Counted from the stretch's first letter, positions 10,295 to 18,432 are shown. The stretch: 64,000 bases of DNA from JBIOHP01 sp044449065 (GCA_044449065.1 JBIOHP010000023.1:1-64000), one strand, 5' to 3'. The notes: generated by a model not told the origin, from the sequence alone. Program-made: numbers and translations.

Positions 10295-10399
10295 GCATTT
10301 TCCTTTAACCAAAAAGCCGGGCGCAAGTTTTATTAAAACGTTTATATAGTATAATCCGTAAATTTTGAGCACAACTTCAAACATTCAACGAATATTATT

Positions 10400-11077
10400 A
10401 TGAAACAACCGGGTGTGACAAAGATTTTTATGGTTGATGATCATCCGATAATCCTGTTTGGGGTCGGGGAACAGTTGAACATGAGCGGATTCTGCAAAAT
10501 TGTTGGAGAAGCGGGGAACAACCGTGAGGCAGAAGCTCAAATCAAGCGTCTCAATCCTGACCTCGTAATCGTAGATATTTCTTTAGGCAAGGATAGTGGA
10601 ATAGATTTAATCATGGTTTTACGACGGGATTTGCCCAAATTAAAAATTCTAGTGTATACCATGCATGATAATATCGAGTACGTCGTCTCGCTGCTTAAGT
10701 TAGGCATTAGCGGGTATGTTCTTAAAACAGATCCACCGGAAGAACTATTATTGGCAATTAAATCCGCTCGCGACGGAGTTATGCACCTGAGCCAGAAAAT
10801 CACAGATTCTTTACGATTCAAAAAAAGTTTTGAAGCTAAAAATGAATTTAATAATAATCTCCATACCTTGACAGGGCGTGAATTGGAGACATTGAAACAC
10901 ATTGCTACCGGTTGCCGCAATAAACAAATCGCTGAATTAATGAATTGCAGCATTAGAACAATAGAGGGATATCGGGAGTCATTGATGGAAAAATTAGATA
11001 TTTATACTGTAGCTGAATTAACAATTCTTGCGGTGAAGGAACATATCATTGATATGGACAATTTCACCCCTCGTTAA
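10400..11077 (+). CDS. NarL/FixJ-type response regulator (second of two)
   Basis: 225 residues with the same two-domain build as its neighbour: DD at 13-14, Asp59 in 'LVIVDISLG', Lys in 'GYVLKTDPPEELLLAIKSA', and a C-terminal LuxR HTH (LTGRELETLKHIATGCRNKQ, then IRTIEGYRESLMEKLDI). The two proteins are clearly paralogous but diverged, so they probably have different targets or share one sensor. The sensor is not in the window. The gene starts at an ATG with an AT-rich leader and weak ribosome site, and is followed by about 100 bp before the convergent radical SAM gene. Confidence 0.9.
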   Translation: MKQPGVTKIFMVDDHPIILFGVGEQLNMSGFCKIVGEAGNNREAEAQIKRLNPDLVIVDISLGKDSGIDLIMVLRRDLPKLKILVYTMHDNIEYVVSLLKLGISGYVLKTDPPEELLLAIKSARDGVMHLSQKITDSLRFKKSFEAKNEFNNNLHTLTGRELETLKHIATGCRNKQIAELMNCSIRTIEGYRESLMEKLDIYTVAELTILAVKEHIIDMDNFTPR

Positions 11078-11178
11078 CCCCAAAAATCAAATCCTAAAAT
11101 CATAATAGACCACTTCGAGGACAGTTCACACTCAACTAGCTGAAAGCCTGCAATAAAATATCACCCAGGATGATATTT

Positions 11179-12225
11179 TTATGAGGTACCCGCGTCAGTC
11201 ATTACGTACTTAGTACAAAAGAAGCACCGATCCTTTCTGCTGTGAAATTGAACATTCTCGTGGGCTATAAACTCGTTTAGCCAGCTAAACCTCTCATTAA
11301 GAAACTCCAGTTCATTGGAAATAGAACCGTTGCCGATACGTAGTGATGGAACGCTTGCGTCAACAAATGAATCGTTGCAGTGGATTAACTGAAGGTTTGT
11401 GTCATAGTACAGGGTCGATGTACCGGAATCAATAATCTCGCACGCGGATGAAGGTTCGGTGTAATACTCCCGCACCGAAGCAGCTTTATTCGGAGCGTAT
11501 GACGGTCCCAAATCCAATATTATAGCATCTTGGGGCATCCTAATTTCGATTCGACGATGTTCGTTTGGATCATGGAGCACTATGTCTAACAACATGTTTG
11601 GTTCAACGTTGATGCCCATTCGACGTAGACCCGCTTCGAGAGTGTTGCAGGTATTCGAGAGATTCTCTTTGTCGTAAATGGTGTCAATTGAAATAAAGTG
11701 CTGGTAGCTCAATACACTTTCGACGGTACAGACAAAACGATCGAGTGCCGATTCTTCAGTATCTTGGTAACGATTGAAACCAAGACGAAACTCTATCACT
11801 GGTCTGGGATATGCTCTCACAATGAGGTCGAACAAGTGGCGTTGGTGTTTATTGTAGCTTCGAAATCCTCCAGTTTTAACGATGATCCTCGCCTGAGGTA
11901 TAATTTCGATTGCCGCCTTTATAACATCGAAAAGTGTTCCGGTACCATTCTTGATTGCTGATCGGTAAAGGAACGCTTCGCCTCCTGTGAGGAATATGTT
12001 AGGGGTAATATCAATCCTTTTGCGAGAAACATAATACTCGCTGATGTCGGCGAACTTTGAGATAAGCCGATCAAATTGAGCGCTCTTGCTTGTCTTGATC
12101 CCATCGTAGTTGTTGCAACACAGAACGCACTTTTTATCACAAACGGAGGTAAGCCGAAAAATAAAACTATCGGCATCGCGTTTCGTGCATGAAGTAACTG
12201 AATTCGGGGCATCTGAGGTCCTCAA
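11179..12225 (-). CDS. Divergent radical SAM protein, partner enzyme of a RiPP-like locus
   Basis: 348 residues. A radical SAM iron-sulfur motif CDKKCVLC is at residues 29-36 (C29, C33, C36, with an extra C37), followed by TGGE at 80-83, the usual second motif. The C-terminal part carries C262, C283, C334 and C337 (CFFC), which could bind an auxiliary cluster, but it is shorter than a classic SPASM domain. It probably acts in the cytosol on a peptide. It starts with TTG overlapping the stop of the upstream radical SAM gene (TTGA), so the two are translationally coupled. The paired size and arrangement recall HxsB/HxsC-type enzyme pairs, but I see no HxsA or HxsD. Function is inferred. Confidence 0.8.
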   Translation of the reverse strand: MRTSDAPNSVTSCTKRDADSFIFRLTSVCDKKCVLCCNNYDGIKTSKSAQFDRLISKFADISEYYVSRKRIDITPNIFLTGGEAFLYRSAIKNGTGTLFDVIKAAIEIIPQARIIVKTGGFRSYNKHQRHLFDLIVRAYPRPVIEFRLGFNRYQDTEESALDRFVCTVESVLSYQHFISIDTIYDKENLSNTCNTLEAGLRRMGINVEPNMLLDIVLHDPNEHRRIEIRMPQDAIILDLGPSYAPNKAASVREYYTEPSSACEIIDSGTSTLYYDTNLQLIHCNDSFVDASVPSLRIGNGSISNELEFLNERFSWLNEFIAHENVQFHSRKDRCFFCTKYVMTDAGTS

Positions 12226-13514
12226 GTGCGAAGTCCCATCTCGATGGGACAGCGTGAAGGCCGGTCGAGTAAGTCACCACGGTAAAACAGCGCGTCGCCA
12301 CGACACCCGCCGTCACACCAAGGCTTCGTAGTGCATGCTCTACACGCTGGTAACAGAGAAAGGCTCTGACTTTTGAGTTCGCGGAGTGCGTGAATAGATG
12401 CGGATCGTTGCCAAAGGTCGACTATTGAATCGCCATGAATAAGATTTCCAAGCTTGAACGAGGGAAGAGCTGTGCAGGGGTATACGTCACCATAAAAATC
12501 AATATATGCGAAATGGTCACCTGCCGGGCATTGCATGACAAGATCGTTAGTTCTTGGTTTGGAGCAGAGGAAGAGCTCGCTGGTTTCCAAGTTAATATGC
12601 GGGTACGCGGTTCTGAGATTTTGGACCAAAGCTGCGAGGCCAGCCTCTTGGGTAACAGTGAGACGTGTTAAATCGTATATCTCCTTCGTCCCAAACGGTC
12701 GAAGATCTTGCAGGGTGACTGAATCCACACCTAAAGATGCCACCAGTGCGAATAGGCGATCAAGGGCATAAAAGTTATGGCGGGTCACAGTAACAAGAAT
12801 CGCAACGGGTATTTCATGTCTGAGTAAAATCGAAAGCCCACGGATGGTCCACCGAAACGCTCCTGCTCCTCGCGTTGTGGCATTTGTTTGTTCATCTGGT
12901 CCGTCAAGGCTGACACCGAAGGACAACCCTAGTGCAGAGGCCCTTGCGGCCACCCTGTTATTGATCGGTGCCCCATTGCTCAACAATGTGACGGTAAGAC
13001 CAGCGGTGCGGAGGCGCTCCGCAATCTCCCAAATGCCTGGGTACAGAAGGCATTCACCTCCGGAGAGAATTACTTTAAGCACTTTTGCTACTATTATCTG
13101 ATCTGTTAAGCCGAGCAAAGTCTCTTGCGAATGGGACTTCATTCTATCGGTATGCAACTCAGCATCTGGGAAACAGTAAATACAGCGAAGGTTGCACTTG
13201 GGTGTCACAGCCCAGAGTATGTTCAATGGGCTACGTTGACTTCGTAACTCGAAAAAACCTTTCAGACCAGCACCACGTTCGGAGGCCGAAGCATTTTCCA
13301 CTATAGCAATTGGACCAATTTCGAGAAACCCATTTTGGTGGAGCCACGTGAGAAGCTCTTTATGATATCCCTCGGTTGGCTCAATTCGGCATTGGAAACT
13401 TGTGTCGTAGGCTTCGCGTGAGACTTGGACCAAGGCACCATTATCACCATTATATAGAAGCCATCCCTCGTCTTCTTCACGCACTATTACCTTGTCACGG
13501 AGCTTCATATTCAT
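12222..13514 (-). CDS. Radical SAM/SPASM peptide maturase with N-terminal PqqD-like domain
   Basis: 430 residues. Residues about 1-65 (KVIVREEDEGWLLYNGDNGA...) resemble a PqqD-type RiPP recognition element, the part that holds a precursor leader. The radical SAM core has CNLRCIYC at 107-114 and SGGE at 151-154. A C-terminal SPASM domain supplies C317, C329, C347, C391, C394, C400, C404 and C422, enough for two auxiliary clusters. This build is that of PqqE/MftC-like enzymes, which form carbon-carbon or related cross-links in ribosomal peptides. It sits 140 bp downstream of the candidate precursor and is coupled to a second radical SAM gene. The exact chemistry is unknown. Confidence 0.85.
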   Translation of the reverse strand: MNMKLRDKVIVREEDEGWLLYNGDNGALVQVSREAYDTSFQCRIEPTEGYHKELLTWLHQNGFLEIGPIAIVENASASERGAGLKGFFELRSQRSPLNILWAVTPKCNLRCIYCFPDAELHTDRMKSHSQETLLGLTDQIIVAKVLKVILSGGECLLYPGIWEIAERLRTAGLTVTLLSNGAPINNRVAARASALGLSFGVSLDGPDEQTNATTRGAGAFRWTIRGLSILLRHEIPVAILVTVTRHNFYALDRLFALVASLGVDSVTLQDLRPFGTKEIYDLTRLTVTQEAGLAALVQNLRTAYPHINLETSELFLCSKPRTNDLVMQCPAGDHFAYIDFYGDVYPCTALPSFKLGNLIHGDSIVDLWQRSASIHALRELKSQSLSLLPACRACTTKPWCDGGCRGDALFYRGDLLDRPSRCPIEMGLRT

Positions 13515-13587
13515 CGTGGGAACGTTTACTCAAGATGCAAATCATTTGATTGGGAATTAGTGAATATCCATTCTTCCAAAACGTAAA

Positions 13588-13613
13588 TCTGCCCAGCCAA
13601 ATGGCTGGGCAGA
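13588..13613 (-). terminator. Strong hairpin between candidate precursor and maturase genes
   Basis: TCTGCCCAGCCA and TGGCTGGGCAGA are perfect 12-bp complements separated by only two bases, giving a very stable G+C-rich stem. On the minus strand it is followed by TTTACGTTTTGG, a weak T-rich stretch. It lies 42 bp after the stop of the 82-aa gene and 73 bp before the maturase start. A partial terminator or mRNA stabiliser that gives more precursor than enzyme is a common arrangement in RiPP loci; its action here is inferred. Confidence 0.7.
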
Positions 13614-13654
13614 CAATTTGTCGGCACAAAACGCCATCCAGAAACGGAATATAT

Positions 13655-13903
13655 CTACTTAGTTTTGGCGATGAGGCTTGGATCACCACCATAGGATACG
13701 CCACCAGAGCCGCCGCCGACACCCCATGCCAATCTTCCACCACCCAAATCAATGACTTGGAATGGACGGCCCGGATAGTTGTAGACAGTCACTTGGACCT
13801 TCCCCGTGATTGCTTTCTCTGCAGCGGCTTTTGCGGCCCCAGTAAGTAGGTGATCAGACACACCTTGATTTATGATATTAGCTTTAAGTGTCTTCTTTGG
13901 CAT
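13655..13903 (-). CDS. Gly-rich 82-aa candidate RiPP precursor
   Basis: 82 residues in two unlike halves. Residues 1-50 are a Lys/Ala-rich, partly helical leader-like segment (MPKKTLKANIINQGVSDHLL...). Residues 51-82 are core-like, with glycines clustered at 54-56, 61, 63-65, 67-68 and 72-73 around W60 and Y71 (AWGVGGGSGGVSYGGD) and a Lys-rich end (AKTK). There is no Cys, no signal peptide and no double-Gly cleavage signal at a leader end. An AGAAAGGA ribosome site six bases from the ATG and a TATAAT box make it the best-initiated gene nearby, as expected for a precursor made in excess. Position next to a PqqD-bearing radical SAM enzyme is the main evidence; the family is not one I can name. 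Confidence 0.7.
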   Translation of the reverse strand: MPKKTLKANIINQGVSDHLLTGAAKAAAEKAITGKVQVTVYNYPGRPFQVIDLGGGRLAWGVGGGSGGVSYGGDPSLIAKTK

Positions 13904-13931
13904 ACTAATCCTTTCTAGTTGTTCTTTTGTG

Positions 13932-13937
13932 ATTATA
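13932..13937 (-). promoter_or_regulatory. TATAAT -10 box of the candidate precursor gene
   Basis: A perfect TATAAT on the minus strand lies about 30 bp upstream of the precursor ATG. No good TTGACA is seen 17 bp upstream, so the -35 contribution is uncertain. It would drive the precursor and, through the hairpin, the two radical SAM genes. Confidence 0.5.
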
Positions 13938-14299
13938 ACCTGCCGCGTGCTTTTGTACCTAGCTATATTTGAGTTGAGCAGGAAGAATTATGTTGAAATT
14001 TAACCAATATCACAAATAAAAATCAATCGTATTTCTACGGTATTTGTTACAGTAAATCTACGGTATTTTATTCCACCAGAAAACTGAAAACTATACTTAA
14101 TTATTAATTAACCAATCAATCTCAATAGAATGTTCCTGTAACCAAATGCAACTCCGAAATACATATCAATAATATCCGGGTATCTCCTCTATCACACTGA
14201 TATCGAGACAAAGCCCTTCCGCTTACGTTTAATTTTTTACCACTTGCCCTTTACGCTCACTTTCAGTAAATTTGATAACACTTTCAGAAAGAGCCATTC
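13938..14299. other. AT-rich divergent intergenic region
   Basis: About 360 bases between the candidate precursor (minus) and yifB (plus). It must hold the yifB promoter. I see no ORF above a few codons and no repeat. Confidence 0.5.
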
Positions 14300-15844
14300 A
14301 TGTTTTCTCATGCAGTCAGCGGGGCGACATACGGCATCAAAGCGCATCTCGTCCAGGTTGAAACACATATTCAAAAAGCTGCACCGATCTTTAATGTAGT
14401 GGGATTACCCGATAATGCCGTGCGGGAAAGCCGTGACCGCGTCTATGCGGCGATTAAAACAACCGGATTTTTCTTCCCAAATTACCGGCTTACCGTAAAT
14501 CTCGCCCCCGCCGATATTAAAAAAGAGGGCTCGGCGTTCGATCTACCCGTTGCACTCGGTATTCTTTCCGCCTCAGATCAGGTCTCTTCAGAGGTGCTTA
14601 AACAGTTTGTTATTCTGGGAGAATTATCATTAGACGGATTTTTACGCCCCGTACACGGCACGCTGCCTATTGCGCTTGAAGCAAAGAAACAAAATATCCG
14701 TGGAATGATTGTCCCTAAAGAAAATGGCAAAGAAGCTGCAATGGTCACCGGCATCGACGTCTACCCAATGGAGACGCTGACGGAGACGGTTGAATTTCTG
14801 AACGGCGGCTACAAGGACGCCAAACCTTTCACGGTGGATATTGACGCAATATTCTGCCAGGATCAAAAATACTTAGTCGATTTTGCAGATGTAAAGGGAC
14901 AGGAAAATGTTAAACGCGCGCTGGAAGTCGCGGCAGCAGGCGGGCACAATATTATCATGATCGGACCGCCGGGTTCGGGAAAGACGATGCTTGCAAAACG
15001 CCTCCCCACCATTCTTCCACCGCTGACATTTGACGAGTCAATCGAAACAACGAAAATACATTCCGTTGCGGGCTTGCTGCCAAAAGACTCCGCACTCATT
15101 GCAACGCGGCCGTTCCGCTCTCCTCATCACACGATATCCGATAGCGCTCTGGTCGGCGGCGGCACAATACCGCGCCCCGGGGAAATATCCCTCGCGCATC
15201 ATGGTGTTTTATTTTTGGATGAGCTGCCGGAATTTGCGCGAAATGTTCTGGAAGTTTTGCGACAGCCGTTAGAAGACAGCCACGTCACGATAAGCCGCTC
15301 GAAAATGTCGATTGATTTCCCTGCGAATTTCATGCTTGTTTGCGCTATGAACCCATGCCCCTGCGGCTACTTCACCGATCCGTTGAAGGAATGCTCCTGC
15401 AACCAGATGCAAATCCAGAAATACATGGCGAAAATCTCCGGACCGCTCCTTGACCGCATAGACCTGCATATTGAAGTCCCTGCCGTAAAATACAACGAGC
15501 TTGCCAGCAAAGCGCCGGGGGAACTCTCATCTTCTGTCCGTTCACGGGTTGTAACGACACGGCAAATTCAAACGCAGCGGTTCAAAGGTAAGAAAGGCAT
15601 TTACGCCAACGCCCACATGGAATCGAAAGATATCCAGCAATATTGCAAGCTTGATTCCGCTGGTGAGCAGCTACTAAAAATGGCAATCACTAAACTTGGC
15701 CTTTCGGCGCGGGCGTATGACCGGATACTGAAAGTCGGGCGCACGATTGCCGACCTCAGCGGCTCGGATAGCATCCGGCCGGAACATGTGAGCGAGGCGA
15801 TACAGTATAGGACGTTGGATAGAGCGTTGTGGGAAGGAAAGTAA
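14300..15844 (+). CDS. yifB: YifB/ComM-family Mg-chelatase-like AAA+ ATPase
   Basis: 514 residues, normal family length. The N-terminal Lon-protease-like fold domain (residues 1-170) precedes an AAA+ core with Walker A GPPGSGKT near residue 222, Walker B 'VLFLDELPEF' near 310, the zinc-like 'MNPCPCGYF...CSC' segment, and the Mg_chelatase_C domain ending EAIQYRTLDRALWEGK. Family members (ComM) act as ring helicases promoting branch migration during uptake of transforming DNA. The gene is intact here, but pieces of it, mostly the last 16 codons, recur downstream at many places. comM is a known island insertion site in other bacteria, such as AbaR islands in Acinetobacter. Confidence 0.95.
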   Translation: MFSHAVSGATYGIKAHLVQVETHIQKAAPIFNVVGLPDNAVRESRDRVYAAIKTTGFFFPNYRLTVNLAPADIKKEGSAFDLPVALGILSASDQVSSEVLKQFVILGELSLDGFLRPVHGTLPIALEAKKQNIRGMIVPKENGKEAAMVTGIDVYPMETLTETVEFLNGGYKDAKPFTVDIDAIFCQDQKYLVDFADVKGQENVKRALEVAAAGGHNIIMIGPPGSGKTMLAKRLPTILPPLTFDESIETTKIHSVAGLLPKDSALIATRPFRSPHHTISDSALVGGGTIPRPGEISLAHHGVLFLDELPEFARNVLEVLRQPLEDSHVTISRSKMSIDFPANFMLVCAMNPCPCGYFTDPLKECSCNQMQIQKYMAKISGPLLDRIDLHIEVPAVKYNELASKAPGELSSSVRSRVVTTRQIQTQRFKGKKGIYANAHMESKDIQQYCKLDSAGEQLLKMAITKLGLSARAYDRILKVGRTIADLSGSDSIRPEHVSEAIQYRTLDRALWEGK

Positions 15845-15964
15845 CACAAAAAGGAAGATGGAAAACGGAAAACGGAAAAAAACAACTTAAACGAAGATTG
15901 GGTTTGGCGGGGAGGAACCGAAAGTGCCTTATCACACGCGTTTGTAATTATAGAAGGATCCATT

Positions 15965-16354
15965 ATGCAAGAATTAGAATCGACTGAGTTCGGTCTCAAT
16001 CAAATCGGGCAGATTGCTATTCCAGTAAGTGATATTGACCGTTCAGTTTCATTTTATCGTGATAATCTCGGCATGCGGTTCCTTTTTCAGGCGCCACCGG
16101 GATTGGGCTTCTTTGACTGTGGTGGAGTACGTCTCATGCTGGATGCGCCGGCAAAAGCAAATGCCGGAAAAGGATCAGTCATCTATTACAAGGTCACCGA
16201 TCTGCAGTCCGCTTACGATACATTATCTGTCAGGGGAATCGTGTTTGGGACCGGGCCACATCTTGTTGCGAAGATGCCCGATCATGAATTGTGGATGGCC
16301 TTTTTTTACGATCCCGACAAGAACCTCTTAGCACTAATGAGTGAAGTAAAATGA
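15965..16354 (+). CDS. VOC (glyoxalase/bleomycin-resistance fold) protein
   Basis: 129 residues with the paired beta-alpha-beta-beta-beta units of the vicinal oxygen chelate family: 'IGQIAIPVSDIDRSVSFYRD' opens the first unit, and 'ELWMAFFYDPDKNLLALMSE' closes the second with the usual metal-ligand Glu position replaced or shifted. Such proteins are metal-dependent lyases, isomerases, dioxygenases or resistance binders; the substrate cannot be told. AGAAGGA eight bases before the ATG supports the start. It is the first cargo gene after yifB. Confidence 0.85.
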   Translation: MQELESTEFGLNQIGQIAIPVSDIDRSVSFYRDNLGMRFLFQAPPGLGFFDCGGVRLMLDAPAKANAGKGSVIYYKVTDLQSAYDTLSVRGIVFGTGPHLVAKMPDHELWMAFFYDPDKNLLALMSEVK

Positions 16355-16484
16355 ATGGCGCGATACTTCATATGTCCACCGCACATTGATTGGATCCAGA
16401 GATTTGCAGGTAGTGTCTTTCTCATGGCCTGAGTCGGTCACAAAGATAGCGTATTTCGGCTCCGAAACGCCTCAACATTTCGTC

Positions 16485-16532
16485 GAGGCGATACAGTATA
16501 GGAGTTTGGATAGGAATTTGTGGGAGAATTAA
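16485..16532 (+). pseudogene. yifB 3'-end copy A
   Basis: Sixteen codons including the stop read EAIQYRSLDRNLWEN. They match the end of intact yifB (EAIQYRTLDRALWEGK) in frame. The match begins sharply at the GAG codon, preceded by unrelated sequence. There is no start codon, so it is a remnant. Confidence 0.85.
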
Positions 16533-16590
16533 TTAAGTGCCGAGTGTTTATATCATTGGTGGTTGTAACTGAAATTGAAACAAATAAAAT

Positions 16591-16767
16591 ATGACAAAAA
16601 CTGACATCAATAAATTGGGACGTAAAATAACCAAAGCAGCCAAACGGGCAGTGCGTGCAGCTATCAGAGAACACCTCGATAGCGGTAATCCCATCTGGAT
16701 TATGAAAGATGGAATCATGATGGAGATTAAACCGGACAGGAAAAGAGCACGAGCGGGTAAGGACTGA
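16591..16767 (+). CDS. Small basic protein, antitoxin-like
   Basis: 58 codons (MTKTDINKLGRKITKAAKRA..., ending ..IKPDRKRARAGKD). A Lys/Arg/Ala-rich predicted helix is followed by 'LDSGNPIWIMKDGIMMEIKP', a short strand-turn-strand reminiscent of small type II antitoxins whose KDG motif precedes a toxin gene. The stop overlaps the ATG of the next frame (TGATG), as in toxin-antitoxin operons. That next frame is broken by a yifB fragment, so any toxin has been lost. I do not recognise the family by name. The gene is too short for most ORF callers. Confidence 0.6.
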   Translation: MTKTDINKLGRKITKAAKRAVRAAIREHLDSGNPIWIMKDGIMMEIKPDRKRARAGKD

Positions 16768-17009
16768 TGCAGTTCGTTCATTTTCAAAATATAAACCCAA
16801 AAATAAATGTATTCCAAAGATATTCAGTCCGACTCATGGCGGATAAGATAGATTTGGCAGGCGAGCAATTGCTTAAAATTGCGATTACCAATTTGGGTCT
16901 CTCCGCCCGCTCCTACGACCGCATTTTAAAAGTCTCCCGCACCATCGCAGATATCGCCTCCCCTCCCGATATCCGACCGGAGCATATCAGCGAGGCAATT
17001 CAGTTATAG
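16767..17009 (+). pseudogene. Chimeric frame: start of an unknown gene fused to yifB sequence
   Basis: The frame starts with ATG overlapping the stop of the 58-codon gene. About 24 residues of unrelated sequence (MQFVHFQNINPKINVFQRYS) run directly into 'KIDLAGEQLLKIAITNLGLS', which is yifB C-terminal sequence. The N-terminal piece is probably the start of the antitoxin's partner, cut off by the junction. As a whole it is unlikely to be a functional protein. Confidence 0.6.
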
Positions 17010-17040
17010 AACACTGGATAGGAATTTGTGGGGACAGTAA
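16846..17040 (+). pseudogene. yifB 3'-end copy B (longest tail, frameshifted)
   Basis: About 195 bp colinear with yifB 15647-15844, encoding DLAGEQLLKIAITNLGLSAR then SYDRILKVSRTIADI...RPEHISEAIQ. One extra T in CAGTTATAG shifts the frame just before the end; without it the tail would read IQYRTLDRNLWGQ-stop, ending exactly at 17040. Divergence from yifB is substantial at the DNA level but low at the protein level, so this copy descends from a yifB gene that was under selection, not from a recent local duplication of the resident gene. Confidence 0.85.
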
Positions 17041-17185
17041 AAGTAATATCAAGAGGCACATTACCCTACTAATATTTTTTGGCTGGATTAGATATTGCAG
17101 TTCGGAGATGGAAAAGGGGGAAAGAAAAAGATGACGGATAATAAATACGGATTTTTAGTATATTGACATAAAAGATGGAATTATA

Positions 17186-17515
17186 ATGGAAACTACAGAA
17201 GTTGAATTGATAATCCGCCAGATCGTCGATAAATTGCGACATGAATATCATCCAATCAAGGTGATGCTATTTGGCTCGTATGCAAATGGTCACCCAAACA
17301 ACGATAGTGACATCGACCTGCTCATCATCAAAGAAACGAATGAACGATTTATCGATCGCTGGGTCGCAATTCGGAAAATACTTTCCGATCCATCGCGCAT
17401 GGTACCCATTGAAACCCTCGTTCTAACCCCCAAGGAGATTGCCGACAGACTTGAATGTGGCGATCAATTTATCTCTGAGATCATCAACAATGGTCGAATA
17501 GTGTATGGCGCGTAA
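17186..17515 (+). CDS. MNT-type minimal nucleotidyltransferase (antitoxin-like)
   Basis: 109 residues. It carries the pol-beta signature GSYANG...SDIDLLII (Gly30, Ser31, Asp42, Asp44), the magnesium-binding core of minimal nucleotidyltransferases. In MntA/HepT-type systems this protein AMPylates the HEPN toxin and neutralises it. The gene overlaps the following HEPN gene by 11 bp, the standard arrangement. It lies between yifB tails B and C and so behaves as a cargo module. Confidence 0.9.
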   Translation: METTEVELIIRQIVDKLRHEYHPIKVMLFGSYANGHPNNDSDIDLLIIKETNERFIDRWVAIRKILSDPSRMVPIETLVLTPKEIADRLECGDQFISEIINNGRIVYGA

Positions 17516-17897
17516 CGAATCCCTTTATCCTGCCGATTGGCTTCGCATCGCTGAGCGAGATTGGGGCCGTGTTGAGCATCTTCTTATTATCCATGACGCA
17601 GAGGCAGCGGGTTTTTTCCTCCAACAAGCAATCGAGAAATTCCTCAAGGCGTTTTTACTTTCTAAAGGTTGGCAGCTTCAACGCATCCACGATTTGGAAT
17701 CCCTTCTCAATCAAGCATTGCAATTTGATAACTCAATTGAACGCTATCGCTCCATTCTCCAGAAGATCACAGGATTTTATTTCGTCGAGCGCTATCCATT
17801 CCTTCTTGAAACCGGCTTGACCGAGGAAGACATTCGCACAGCATTTTCGGAAGTTACGGGTTTAATTGGCACTCTCAAATCGCATTTGAACGAGTGA
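17505..17897 (+). CDS. HEPN-domain protein (toxin-like partner of the nucleotidyltransferase)
   Basis: 130 residues, all-helical HEPN fold. 'AAGFFLQQAIEKFLKAFLLS' forms the first long helices, and 'RIHDLESLLNQA' supplies the conserved HDL segment near residue 66. HEPN proteins paired with MNT enzymes are RNase toxins or nucleotide-binding regulators. The canonical R-x4-6-H RNase motif is not obvious here, so RNase activity is uncertain. The start lies inside the upstream gene, so translation is coupled. The gene ends just before yifB tail C. Confidence 0.85.
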   Translation: MARNESLYPADWLRIAERDWGRVEHLLIIHDAEAAGFFLQQAIEKFLKAFLLSKGWQLQRIHDLESLLNQALQFDNSIERYRSILQKITGFYFVERYPFLLETGLTEEDIRTAFSEVTGLIGTLKSHLNE

Positions 17898-17930
17898 ATT
17901 TTCACAGAATACGATGAGAGTTGAAGTCTC

Positions 17931-18025
17931 CAAACTTGGCCTCTCCTCCCCCGCCAAAAAGACGGCGCGCTGGCAGCGAGGCGATACGGTATAGAACGCT
18001 GGACAGGAATTTGTGGGAGCAATGA
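17931..18025 (+). pseudogene. yifB 3'-end copy C with inserted junction sequence
   Basis: CAAACTTGGCCTCTCC (17931-17946) matches yifB near 15692. Then comes foreign sequence containing CCCGCCAAAAAGACGGCGCG, then the tail from AGCGAGGCGATA, reading EAIRYRTLDRNLWEQ-stop (17978-18025). The internal part of yifB is deleted. The foreign piece is the same as the right edge of the palindromic repeat family seen at 24952-25068. Confidence 0.8.
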
Positions 18026-18037
18026 TTAAGCGGTGTA

Positions 18038-18169
18038 GTCATCACGATCCCGACTACCGCTCACATTTCAGCGGTAGACGGGAGTGTGATCTCCTCACCA
18101 CTAAGTGACATAGGTATAGGGAGAGCGGCGGTAAGGAGATTGCAACAGCAAAAAACGCTTCGCAATGAC
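18038..18169. repeat. GTCATCACGA-type palindromic repeat, copy 1
   Basis: It begins GTCATCACGATCCCGAC and ends CGCTTCGCAATGAC, terminal inverted repeats of about 9 bp, with internal landmarks GTGATCTCCTCACCAC and GTAAGGAGATTGC. Loop sequence between the landmarks is short (about 33 bp). It is immediately followed by yifB tail D. It has the look of a MITE-like element. Confidence 0.7.
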
Positions 18170-18183
18170 AATCAGCAAGCAGC

Positions 18184-18231
18184 GAGGCGATACAGTATAG
18201 GAGTTTCGACAGGGGTTTATGGGAACAGTGA
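18184..18231 (+). pseudogene. yifB 3'-end copy D
   Basis: Sixteen in-frame codons reading EAIQYRSFDRGLWEQ-stop. The preceding CAAGCAGCGAGGCGAT junction is shared with copies C, F, G and I. It follows palindromic repeat copy 1 by 14 bp. Confidence 0.8.
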
Positions 18232-18432
18232 CGACGTAGGACCCGCTGCAATGGGAACTGCACACCTTTTTAGCACGCGTCACAATTCAGTATATTTATT
18301 TGGATACAGCGACCAAAACAACAGACTAAACAAGAATCGCTAAGAGGTCATCATGTCAAGCAAGGTAACTACTTCGACCCTAATGATTGACAATTTGACA
18401 GCGAGTGGAATTACATAAGGCATTTTCAATGC

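Noticed and set aside
11179..13514. Assignment as HxsB/HxsC of the His-Xaa-Ser system
   Set aside because: Sizes and pairing fit, but there is no HxsD, no His-Xaa-Ser repeat precursor, and the N-terminus of the larger enzyme looks PqqD-like.
13495..13849. Two other frames overlapping the candidate precursor
   Set aside because: They lack ribosome sites and plausible composition; the 82-aa frame has promoter and ribosome signals.
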